A program made the position numbers and the translations under genes. From Siphonodentalium dalli (Eukaryota > Mollusca > Scaphopoda > Gadilida > Siphonodentaliidae): DNA of 64,000 nucleotides. A model generated the notes under the pieces. The model saw nothing but the letters and a program-made list of their open reading frames with translations. It was not told the origin of the DNA and did not search any database. Location: positions 195,786,816 to 195,850,815 of the forward strand of contig CP136066.1 in NCBI GenBank assembly GCA_032622095.1, written 5' to 3'. This document shows, piece by piece, positions 56,971 through 64,000 of this stretch; position 1 is the stretch's first letter, and each line of letters starts with the position of its first letter.

Positions 56971-57187
56971 TACAGTAATGCCATAAATAATCAACTCCTT
57001 ATCCACAGCAGAATGATGGGAAATTTTTCAGGATTTAGTCGGAAATATGGCTTGTTGCCATTCATCGGAAAGCTCTCACTATGAGCTTTCCGATGAATGG
57101 CAACAAGCCATATTTCCGACTAAATCCTGAAAAATTACCCATAATTCTGCTGTGGTTATGGAGTCGATTATTTAGGGCATTACTGTA
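56971..57187. mobile_element. T4 palindromic MITE, full length (copy 1)
   Basis: The element is a 217-bp near-perfect palindrome bounded by TA. Ends are CAGTAATGCCATAAATAATC and GATTATTTAGGGCATTACTG. The arms contain TTTTTCAGGATTTAGTCGGA and ATGGCTTGTTGCCATTCATC and meet at AGCTCTCACTATGAGCT. TA flanks and CAGT-type ends suggest a Tc1/mariner-type origin. No coding. Confidence 0.8.
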
Positions 57188-57227
57188 TGCTATGTCATAT
57201 GAGCTCACTTTGAATGCCTTGAGTCCC

Positions 57228-57345
57228 TTAAACCCTTTCATGACGAGAGTTGCACTGATGCAACATTAAAAATCATGTGCCAGTGCATTCTCTAATATAA
57301 GCAAATCTCGCATATATAAGAGAATGGACTGGCTTACAAGGTAAA
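57228..57345 (+). mobile_element. H1 element, right-truncated
   Basis: TTAA at 57228-57231 is followed by ACCCTTTCATGACGAGAGTT, CATTAAAAATCATGTGCC and one eroded hairpin (57279-57333). It then reads GGCTTACAAGGTAAA, like the spacer start of the 52.7-kb copy, and is lost. Confidence 0.65.
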
Positions 57346-57349
57346 GTCT

Positions 57350-57850
57350 TGAGAGTGTTTGACTTGTAGTCACTGTCAACACAGCGACGTGAGTTTGACA
57401 CTCGCCTGTGGACTGCTTGGCTTTATAACAGTGGTTAGAGGTTTCGTGATAAGCAGAGCATGACTGTAGAGTAATACGCTGTTCAAATCTGGCACCTAGT
57501 TGTGACCAATGAGCAAGGTCATTCGAGCAAGGTCACTCGTACACTGTGTGTGTGAATAGTCCGTTTCCTTTGACGTAAACCAGCTAGTGAAATTGTTAGG
57601 GATAATACTAGTTTGGTTGTCTTTAAGTGTAAATGACCTGCCTATCTAAAATCACTAATGATGGTAATAGAATATCACTTTTGTCAAAGTAGCCCAGTTT
57701 ATTCCAAAAAACAATTTATATTTATTCTGAACTCCACAACAGTTATCAATTGTAAGTAGCAATTTTATGTTATTTCAAAGAATACAAACTCATTTGATCT
57801 TGCAAACTTTGTAAAAGTTCTGGTCTTATCTAAACGTAAACAATCAGATC
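57350..57850. other. Gene-free stretch
   Basis: A short GAGCAAGGTCA direct repeat lies at about 57510-57535. Nothing else is recognised. Confidence 0.35.
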
Positions 57851-57858
57851 AAATTATT

Positions 57859-57967
57859 TGTTGCCATTCATCGGAAAGTGCTCGGCTGAGAGCTTTCCAA
57901 TGAATGGCAACAAGCCATATTTCCGACTAAATCCTGAAAAGTTACCTATAATTCTGCTGTGGTTAAG
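57859..57967. mobile_element. T4 MITE, half copy
   Basis: It starts inside the left arm (TTGTTGCCATTCATCGGAAA), has an altered centre (GTGCTCGGCTGAGAGC) and a full right arm to CTGCTGTGGTTAAGG. It then ends before the terminal CATTACTG. Confidence 0.7.
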
Positions 57968-58418
57968 GTGTTAATAAATGTACCATTTTGTGTTGATTTG
58001 AATGATAAAAATTGACCAAAAAATCCCACCATTTGATTTGGGCATATAGTCCACTATCGAAGAATAAGGAAAACATACTTTGATGTAAAGCAGTATTATC
58101 CCCACCCCACCGATTTAGCTGGTTTATGTCAAAGGGAACTTTGACTTATGTGTCAAATTCTTACTGTACACTAACAATACAGATTAGGCTGTGTAATAAT
58201 GCGAAAAGTATTGTCTTCGTCTGTTTTTCAAGAGTTATCTATCCTGGAATTGTGCTACCCTATGAGCTAACCATCTGCGCCTTTCCACAATATGATTTAA
58301 TAGTTCCCATTGATGTTTATTGATATGCTTTAATGGAAGATTTTTATATTCCTCTATTATTGCATAATTAAATAATACATATATTAACAATGAGATAGAA
58401 CTGCAAGGAATAAACAGA

Positions 58419-58576
58419 CAGTAATGCCCTAAGTAATCGACTCCTTAACCATAGCAGAATTATGGGTAATTTTTCAGGATTTAGTCGGCAACAAGCCATA
58501 TTTCCGACTAAAATCCTGAAAAATTACCAATAATTCTGCTGTGGTGAAGGAGTCGATTACTTAGGGCATTACTGTA
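58419..58576. mobile_element. T4 MITE with a deletion at the centre (copy 3)
   Basis: Both ends are present (CAGTAATGCCCTAAGTAATC and GATTACTTAGGGCATTACTG). The middle has collapsed from the usual arms to TTTAGTCGGCAACAAGCCAT, removing one inner arm. The right flank is TA; the left flank is GA. Confidence 0.75.
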
Positions 58577-58579
58577 TTT

Positions 58580-59162
58580 AAAGTTAAACGAAATGTGCGC
58601 AGATAGGTACAGGCGATTACCTCATAGGTTAGTGCATTTCCAGGATAGATATCTCTTGAAAAACCTATGTAGAAAAGATAACACTTTCAGCTGTAATAGC
58701 AATATCATTTGTTCAAAAACACTACAAGGAAATTTTCGTTTTTATGACATCAAACTGCACCGACGCTTCTTGATCAAATAAATATTTAGGCAGAATCAAG
58801 TTATTAAGTCTTCGATAACAGTTTAATCAATCTCGTCGTCTTATTTTGATGGCACTCCCAAGAATTCCTATAATTTTAGAAGTCAAACATATTCTCGTCA
58901 CTTCGAGTATGATACTGTGCACAATAAATTATCAGAAATTTACATGATCTCTGTGACAAGATTTCAGGAATAAACTATTTAGGTGAGCCTCCTGAAATCC
59001 ACACACAGCTTATACACACTCACAATGAACGTCTGCCAACAGAGCACTAGAGTATCCTCCCTTGGGAAGCATGTCAACCGATATTCATCATAGCTAAATC
59101 CACCATGAGTGACTACTGGTTGCAGTCTGGAAACATAGTTTTCACTGGACTGTTCACTGCGC
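58580..59162. other. Region downstream of the PTK7-like stop codon
   Basis: This should include the 3' untranslated region on the minus strand. A clear AATAAA on that strand was not found near the stop; an ATTAAA variant occurs near 58821-58826. No second gene is recognised. Confidence 0.35.
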
Positions 59163-59747
59163 TCAACAGTTATGCTCCGCAACTGACTCGTTCAATAACA
59201 TCGTAAGTTCGTTGAATGATGGTCGATCCCTTGGACAGTCCGACGTGCACTTCCTTATCGCATTTATGATTTTAACAGGACACTGATCACTTATATCCAA
59301 TGGCATATGTGCCAGTCGTAGTCCGTTCAACACTTCGTCATCCGAGCGCACACGATACGGCAAATCTCCAAGATGGAAGACCTCCCATAAATATACTCCG
59401 AATGACCAAACATCACTTTTTGTTGAATAATCTTCTTCGAACACAGCCTCTGGTGGCATCCACCTGAGTGGTATAACATTCTGTCCTAATATATAATACT
59501 CGCCAGCGTAAACGTCTCGGCTCAGAGATAAGAGAGATATTTTTATTTCGAGTCGTGACGTTATTAGAATGTTCCTGGCGGCGAGATCACGATGAACTAA
59601 TCTGTGATTTGAAACATGTTCCATGCCAGCGCATACCTGCCAGCAGAAATTTAATTTTTGTACAATAGATAACGGAGGAATTCTGGAAGGATGCATCCTC
59701 CTACCAGCATCTGAACGTGTGGCTAGAAGAAACTGCTTCACGTCGCC
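59163..59747 (-). CDS. PTK7: PTK7/off-track-like receptor pseudokinase, terminal exon (kinase C-lobe)
   Basis: This exon encodes the end of an inactive receptor tyrosine kinase of the PTK7 (colon carcinoma kinase-4, fly off-track) family. These are single-pass membrane proteins acting in planar cell polarity and Wnt-related signalling. It opens after the acceptor TTCTATTTCAG at 59748-59758 with GDVKQFL, where PTK7 has GDLKQFL. It then has GMEHVSNHRLVHRDLAARNI, KISLLSLSRDVYAGEYY, PLRWMPPEAVFEEDYSTKSD, VWSFGVYLWEVFHLGDLPYR and DRPSFNELTMLLNESVAEHN before a final C and TGA at 59163-59165. The catalytic-loop HRD is intact. The DFG site reads L-L-S, which fits a pseudokinase (vertebrate PTK7 also lacks DFG). 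Frame and phase (0) join precisely to the exon at 62218-62450. The gene name is a family assignment. Confidence 0.93.
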   Translation of the reverse strand, partial: GDVKQFLLATRSDAGRRMHPSRIPPLSIVQKLNFCWQVCAGMEHVSNHRLVHRDLAARNILITSRLEIKISLLSLSRDVYAGEYYILGQNVIPLRWMPPEAVFEEDYSTKSDVWSFGVYLWEVFHLGDLPYRVRSDDEVLNGLRLAHMPLDISDQCPVKIINAIRKCTSDCPRDRPSFNELTMLLNESVAEHNC

Positions 59748-59798
59748 CTGAAATAGAAGTGTTATAATGATGAGGTCAGGCCTGAGAATAGGGTAATT

Positions 59799-60207
59799 TG
59801 CAGAATGAGGTCCCCAGAGGGTGAATTTAGTGAAGCTATCCCACACAGCAGGCTGGTATCACTAAATTCACCCTCTCGGGACCTCATTTTGCTTTGGACT
59901 CATCTTCTCTGGAAAGTTTATTTATTATAAAATATCTGTAGATACTTCTTCACATAGATTCTAGTTCTTATTTAGTTTAGTTTCTCTATATCCCCAAATT
60001 GGCAGATGACATATTGCATAATCGAGGTTCCCAATGGGTGTATATCACTATATTCACCATTTGGGAACTTCTTCAATCTGAGTCTATATCTCCCATATCA
60101 GATGAGGCCATGCAGAATGAGGTCCCCAGAGGGTGAATTTGGTGATACTAGCCCGTTATGCGGGACAGTAGTGCTATATTTACCCTCTGGGGACCTCATT
60201 CTGCAAA
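59799..60207. mobile_element. H3 composite hairpin element in the last PTK7-like intron
   Basis: The first hairpin (59799-59892) runs CAGAATGAGGTCCCCAGAGG to CGGGACCTCATTTTG. The second (60112-60207) runs CAGAATGAGGTCCCCAGAGG to CTGGGGACCTCATTCTG around GGTGATACTAGCCC. The spacer has ATCTTCTCTGGAAAGTTTAT, TAGTTTAGTTTCTCTATATC and CTCCCATATCAGATGAGGCC. It also has a third, related hairpin at 60020-60076 (GAGGTTCCCAATGGGTG to CACCATTTGGGAACTTC). The left hairpin starts only about 50 bp upstream of the acceptor of the terminal exon. Confidence 0.7.
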
Positions 60208-60325
60208 TGACAGGCACACTAAACTCAGGCTTGGATGAGGTAATAAGAAAGAAGCTTCCACAACTGAAACACTGATATAACAATAACACAAGTTTTAAGG
60301 GCATTGTGGTGTATTGATCATTTCA

Positions 60326-60422
60326 TGATGGAAGCTAAGCTGGTGCAGCATTATAGATCCTATGCCAGTGCCAACGGGGTAGCATCACTAAATTCACCCT
60401 CTGGGGACCTCATTCTGCAAAT
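60326..60422. mobile_element. Chimera of an H1-element left end and an H3 right hairpin arm
   Basis: TTTCATGATGGAAGCTAAGC, TGGTGCAGCATTATAGATCC and TATGCCAGTGCC match the left end of H1 elements up to the hairpin start. At 60373 the sequence switches to GGGGTAGCATCACTAAATTC and ACCCTCTGGGGACCTCATTC, the right half of H3. Neither hairpin is complete. Confidence 0.6.
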
Positions 60423-60492
60423 GTCTGGCACCATATTATCAACTGTGTTCTTTTCAGAATATATGAAACGGTGACATGATTACAATATTTAT

Positions 60493-60734
60493 TTAAAAGC
60501 CTACTTCGTGTAGATAAGTAGTTCCCTTAGGAAATGTTCAGATAATAAGTTCAACAGACGACCATATTATGTGAACATTTCCCACCAATGAATATGAATA
60601 ATTTCTGCTCTATCTGGTTCTCTGTCTGTTGTCTGCTTATATATCCTGAACACCCCTCCAAATTAATAATAGACCATTTCAATATACACTGTTATAACTG
60701 GGTGGGAGAATCCATTTAGTATAGTAAGGGTTAA
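60493..60734. mobile_element. P2-family MITE in the last PTK7-like intron
   Basis: It ends ATCCATTTAGTATAGTAAGG with GTTAA (TTAA at 60731-60734). It carries AAATGTTCAGATAATAAGTT, CAACAGACGACC, TTATGTGAACATTTCCCACC and GTCTGCTTATATATCCTGAA. The left end is diverged (TTAAAAGCCTACTTCGTGTA), so only the right target is certain. Confidence 0.65.
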
Positions 60735-61063
60735 GATGACTTATTTATTTTAAAGATACGATCCCTAGAGACACATAAACAACCCAGACAATAAGAGAGC
60801 TGTTGGTACTGTTCCGATGTATACAATGTGCTTATCCTCAAAACCTCATATTAACTTTCACTGCCGTGCAGCAAAGTCTGTTTTTATAGAGAAATATCCA
60901 CCAAGCTTCTTGAAAGATCGTCCACTTTTGTGTAGTATATGGGATCGCTGGAGGGATATTGCAAGAAACCAAAATATTTACGCAGAAATCGCATCCAGGA
61001 GGGGCAACAATAAATAATGGTTATCAATGGAATCGGGATTAACGTAAAGCAAGCCAGTCAGTG

Positions 61064-61280
61064 TACAGTAATGCCCTAAATAATCAACTCCTTAACCACA
61101 GCAGAATTATGGGTAATTTTTTATGATTTAGTAGGAAATATGGCTTGTTGCCATTCATCTGAAAGCTCTCAGTGAGAGCTTTCCGATGAATGGCACCAAG
61201 CCATATTTCCGACTAAATCCTGAAAAATTACCAATAATTCTGCTGTGGTTAAGGAGTCGAATATTTAGAGCATTACTGTA
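61064..61280. mobile_element. T4 palindromic MITE, full length (copy 4), in the last PTK7-like intron
   Basis: TA at 61064-61065 and 61279-61280 bounds CAGTAATGCCCTAAATAATC to GAATATTTAGAGCATTACTG. The arms hold TTTAGTAGGAAATATGGCTT and AAGCCATATTTCCGACTAAA and meet at GAAAGCTCTCAGTGAGAGCT. It is the same length (217 bp) as copy 1. Confidence 0.8.
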
Positions 61281-61845
61281 CTTGTCCATGCTTTGATTTT
61301 TAAATGTGTAAAATTAATATAATTATGATCTCCAAAGGGGTAGAAATTGTTGCTTCAAAACATGAAAACACACATCAGTTCAATTCTAGTTTTGTGGGTA
61401 TTATATTAACCACTTAGCTGCTGTATATACGTAACGAGTATTGGAGATAAATGAAAATATGCCAAATGTTTGTACTGAGTACGGGCTTACTTCAACATCT
61501 AGGAGTAAAATGGCCGGGATTATCTATGATCATTTAAAGGCACTCAATCCGATTCTACGGTGGCCATATCATCAGATCCCAACAACAACAATTTTTTGAA
61601 ATGCCGCTTCAGTTATTAGAATCGATTAATTGCCCAAAAATAATGCTAACCACAGTCCAGTAGGGTATAAAATTGCCCAAAACCTGTTAATAATCAACAT
61701 TTTGCACATTGAAATTTTGCCGGTTTGTCAAATATCTGACACAAAAATGCCACTTGATTTAGAGTTATCCATCTTCATCCACAATTTTGTCTTCTCGCCG
61801 ACTTTTACTGGGCCACTAAATATTCCAGGTGGTGAAAAATAATAG

Positions 61846-61985
61846 ATTTAAAAAATCAATATCTGATCACTCTGAGCTTTGATGGATGGGTTCCTAGACT
61901 CGATTTAATTTTGTTTACCCCTGAAGCCAAATAAATAGAAATTGAGGGGTGCTTAATCGGATTGAGTACCTTTAATATTAGCCTT
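61846..61985. repeat. Dispersed repeat shared with 43893-44000
   Basis: AATATCTGATCACTCTGAGC, TTTGATGGATGGGTTCCTAG and GAAGCCAAATAAATAG align in order with the copy at 43.9 kb. It lies in the last PTK7-like intron. The class is unknown. Confidence 0.5.
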
Positions 61986-62217
61986 CAGGGAGTCTGTTTT
62001 TGGGTTTTTGCGATATTCCTGTATATTTTCCACTGTAAGAAGGGCAAGCAACTGGACAGTGGCCCAGAACACACCGTTATAACGTCATTCAGCAGTGAAT
62101 TTAAGAGGTAAGGATATTTTCCGCTTTAATCACATTCAATAGAGAGCATTGCGGAGGAAGTTTCTGACCATGTGGCCTGTGAAAGCTCAACTGCCATGGT
62201 ATACATATGACACTCAC

Positions 62218-62450
62218 CCAATCACAGTACTCTGTAATCATGAACTGAGGATCAGCTTCTCGACACACGCCCATCAGTCGTATAACATTCGGATGCTCGA
62301 GTTTTGACAGCATATCAATTTCTTGTCTAAACTCAAAGAACGTTTGGTCATCTTTTCGTAGCAAGGATTTCACTACGACCAAAGTCTCTGGCTCTGTCAT
62401 CTTTATATTCCTTGCTTTGGCTAAGAAAACATCCCCAAATAATCCTTTAC
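62218..62450 (-). CDS. PTK7: PTK7/off-track-like pseudokinase, middle exon (kinase N-lobe)
   Basis: The exon follows an acceptor (TAATAGATTT tract then AAAATTTCAG, AG at 62451-62452) and ends at a donor GTGAGT directly after TGTGATTGG. It adds KGLFGDVFLAKARNIKMTEP, ETLVVVKSLLRKDDQTFFEF, RQEIDMLSKLEHPNVIRLMG and VCREADPQFMITEYCDW. VVVK supplies the usual ATP-site lysine, RQEI the helix-C glutamate. The alignment to vertebrate PTK7 (FGEVFLAKA, ETLVLVKSL, VVRLLGLCREAEP) is close throughout. Phase is 1/2 at the upstream side and 0 at the downstream side, agreeing with both neighbours. The annotated methionine near 62400 is internal, not a start. Confidence 0.93.
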
Positions 62451-62607
62451 CTGAAATTTTAATAGATTTGTTAATAATAAACGATTGTCACAAAAACATC
62501 AAAAACAGGGTTATAATCATGGATGAATTTTCCAACATCATTCAGCATCATTCAACAAATCAAAATTTCAGTGCATAATGATTTGACAACAAATTTAGGG
62601 AGAAGTT

Positions 62608-63059
62608 TTAACCATTTCAGTGCCAGGGGCCGATCTCATCGGCCCTAATTTACGGTCTGTAAAATCGGCTCTAAAAAATTTAAAAATAAAAATTAAAAAC
62701 AATTAGATTTTTTTTGGGTATGCTTAAGCATGCTATAGCGAACTTAAAAACAAACTGGATAAAACCTTAGGGGCATGTTATAACTCAAAACTATCACCAA
62801 GTATTCATAGTAATAATTTTGATGCCCATGAAAAACGTGAGATTCCCTGGCACTAAACCTACAAAATAAGTCTGTTAAAGAATATAAGAAAAAATATTAA
62901 AATTGTAAAAAATAATAACAAATGATGAAAAATTGTTAGGCCAATGCATTCTCTTATATATGCGAGGCGACCTATGGTCGACTCGCATATATAAGAGAAT
63001 GCATTGGCACAGGGTATATGGGTTGATACAAAAATCGGACATGGCACTGAAAGGGTTAA
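62608..63059. mobile_element. TTAA MITE with CATTTCAGTGCC ends and one H1 hairpin, in a PTK7-like intron
   Basis: TTAA at 62608-62611 and 63056-63059 bounds ends CCATTTCAGTGCCAGGGGCC and ATGGCACTGAAAGGG. The inner terminal sequence (GCCGATCTCATCGGCCC and AAAATCGGACATGGC) also mirrors. Only one H1 hairpin is present (62940-63008), preceded by a short TGTTAAAGAATATAAGAAAA spacer. This is a third terminal type carrying the same H1 module. Confidence 0.75.
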
Positions 63060-63201
63060 TGCAGCAAGCGAGCGACTCAGTTGCTGATTGGTAGAAAATT
63101 CTAGCGCTAATAACTATTTGATTGACAGCTATGAAAAGGTGTACTGGACTAAGCGGTTAGAGTGAATGTCATTCATATATCCCCAATTCTTTGCATCCTC
63201 A

Positions 63202-63601
63202 TTAACCCTTTACCCAACAGAAGGGCCCTGTGCCAATGCATTCTCTTATATATGCGAGTCGACCATAGGTCGCCTCGCATATATAAGAGAATGCATTGGC
63301 TTAACACATTAAAAATTATAAAATTGTTAAAGAATGTAAGAAAAAATGGTAAAGAGTGTTAAAAAAAGATTTTTTTTAGGCCAATGCATTCTCTTATATA
63401 TGCGAGGCGACCTATGGTCGACTCGCATATATAAGAGAATGCATTGGCACAGGGCATAACTGTAACTATCACAATGTGGTCAAGGAGCCGGTTCCAATGA
63501 TATCCATATGTGTATGGTTCTATTGAGACAGACCGAAGATATTTTAGGCTGTTGAAGCTTTATTTGGCCGGTTGTGGCCGGTTTGTTGGGTAAAGGGTTA
63601 A
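63202..63601. mobile_element. TTAA MITE with CCCTTTACCCAACA ends and paired H1 hairpins (copy 3), in a PTK7-like intron
   Basis: TTAA at 63202-63205 and 63598-63601. The 400-bp copy has hairpins at 63232-63300 and 63380-63448 and the same right arm (GGAGCCGGTTCCAATGATAT) as the copies at 31.4 and 46.1 kb. It lies about 150 bp from the donor of the juxtamembrane exon. Confidence 0.85.
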
Positions 63602-63752
63602 TGTCCTCATAGTCAATTGTTTTGTGAACATGCTTTTCAACAAGCCTCTACCCAGGATATGCTGATTTGATTGTGTCCTTGTAGCCAATCAGATTGTGTG
63701 TTACAAGAAGTTGCATTAAATAATGAGCAAATTTTCTCAAATATATTCTCAC

Positions 63753-63989
63753 CCAACATGCCGAGGGTCTGTAAATCCTGTCTGGGGAAATGTAGCCTGT
63801 CGTAGCTATTTCGGCGACTCTTCGACTGTGAATTTGTGGACTGAGACGAGTGGGAGGGGTGACTCGTGCTTGACCCGGACACATGAGATCGGTTATCGCT
63901 GTCCGTTTTCAGATGAGTCCCAGACTCGCGATCCTTCAGCAGAAGTTGCTCATGTTGCTCTTTGGGAACGCTTCCGTTTTCTGCTTTTG
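63753..63989 (-). CDS. PTK7: PTK7/off-track-like pseudokinase, juxtamembrane exon
   Basis: The exon starts after the acceptor TTTATTTACAG (AG at 63990-63991) with a two-base phase, and ends at the donor GGTGAGAAT (63751-63752 is GT). It encodes a cytoplasmic juxtamembrane region: EQHEQLLLKDRESG, a Ser/Thr/His-rich stretch (SGSSTSHPSHSSQSTNSQSK), then RRNSYDRLHFPRQDLQTLGM and L plus the first base of a Gly codon. HFPRQDLQ matches the HFPRSSLQ start of the vertebrate PTK7 kinase region. The rest of the gene (transmembrane segment and Ig domains) must lie beyond 64000. The splice restores a GKGLFG glycine loop. Confidence 0.9.
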
Positions 63990-64000
63990 CTGTAAATAAA

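Noticed and set aside
59748-59846. N-terminal 33 residues of the 227-codon frame that contains the kinase C-lobe
   Set aside because: They lie upstream of a good acceptor and include part of an H3 hairpin, so they are intron, not protein.
62101-62400. A separate 99-codon kinase-like gene starting at the methionine near 62400
   Set aside because: The frame continues upstream to a splice acceptor and downstream ends at a GTGAGT donor. It is an internal exon, and its last residues in the open frame are intron.

Overview
This is a stretch of animal nuclear DNA: AT-rich, with few genes and many repeats. It has spliced coding exons with GT/AG borders, decayed LINE, piggyBac and hAT-type elements, minisatellites, and introns of about 1.3 and 2.5 kb. 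The one clear host gene is the 3' end of a PTK7/off-track-type receptor pseudokinase on the minus strand at 59163-63989, which marks a bilaterian. The repeat style (long-hairpin MITEs, a LINE-like 3' end with a TCAA tail) suggests a marine invertebrate, perhaps a mollusc or other lophotrochozoan. That placement is inference and cannot be proved from the window.

Layout. 0.5-2.7 kb: a hAT-type MITE with a perfect 8-bp target duplication beside a frameshifted piggyBac transposase. 4.3-8.3 kb: a 5'-truncated LINE, a broken gene of the I-PpoI-like His-Me finger type, an unrecognised decayed coding fragment and a hairpin MITE. 8.3-20 kb: mostly unannotated AT-rich DNA with scattered MITEs. 20-25.3 kb: tandem repeats, a satellite of about 31 units of 26 bp, and one MITE nested inside another. 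25.3-33 kb: quiet DNA followed by minisatellites, one split by a 380-bp TTAA MITE whose empty site can be read from the array. 33.2-33.9 kb: a GC-rich 241-codon ORF of unknown nature. 37.4-45 kb: retroelement tails, a tandem duplication and a LINE fragment. 45.7-49.0 kb: a tandem segmental duplication (units of about 1.5 and 1.8 kb) with a different young insertion in each unit. 49-58.6 kb: a minisatellite grown inside a dispersed repeat, and many inverted-repeat elements. 59.2-64 kb: the PTK7-like exons, with MITE-filled introns.

The dominant theme is a population of non-coding hairpin elements. One hairpin module, called H1 here (about 69 nt, arms of about 27 nt, often two inverted copies around an AT-rich spacer), occurs 17 times inside elements with at least three different TTAA-flanked ends and one TA-flanked end. 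A second set (H3) copies the hairpin-spacer-hairpin layout with unrelated sequence. A third (T4) is a single 217-bp near-perfect palindrome at TA. A fourth (P2) is a TTAA MITE without H1. piggyBac transposases insert at TTAA, so the piggyBac relic at 1-2.7 kb shows the superfamily that could have moved the TTAA elements, although no terminal match to that copy was found. Other than the PTK7-like exons, no intact gene is claimed. No tRNA, rRNA, CRISPR array or promoter was recognised by eye.
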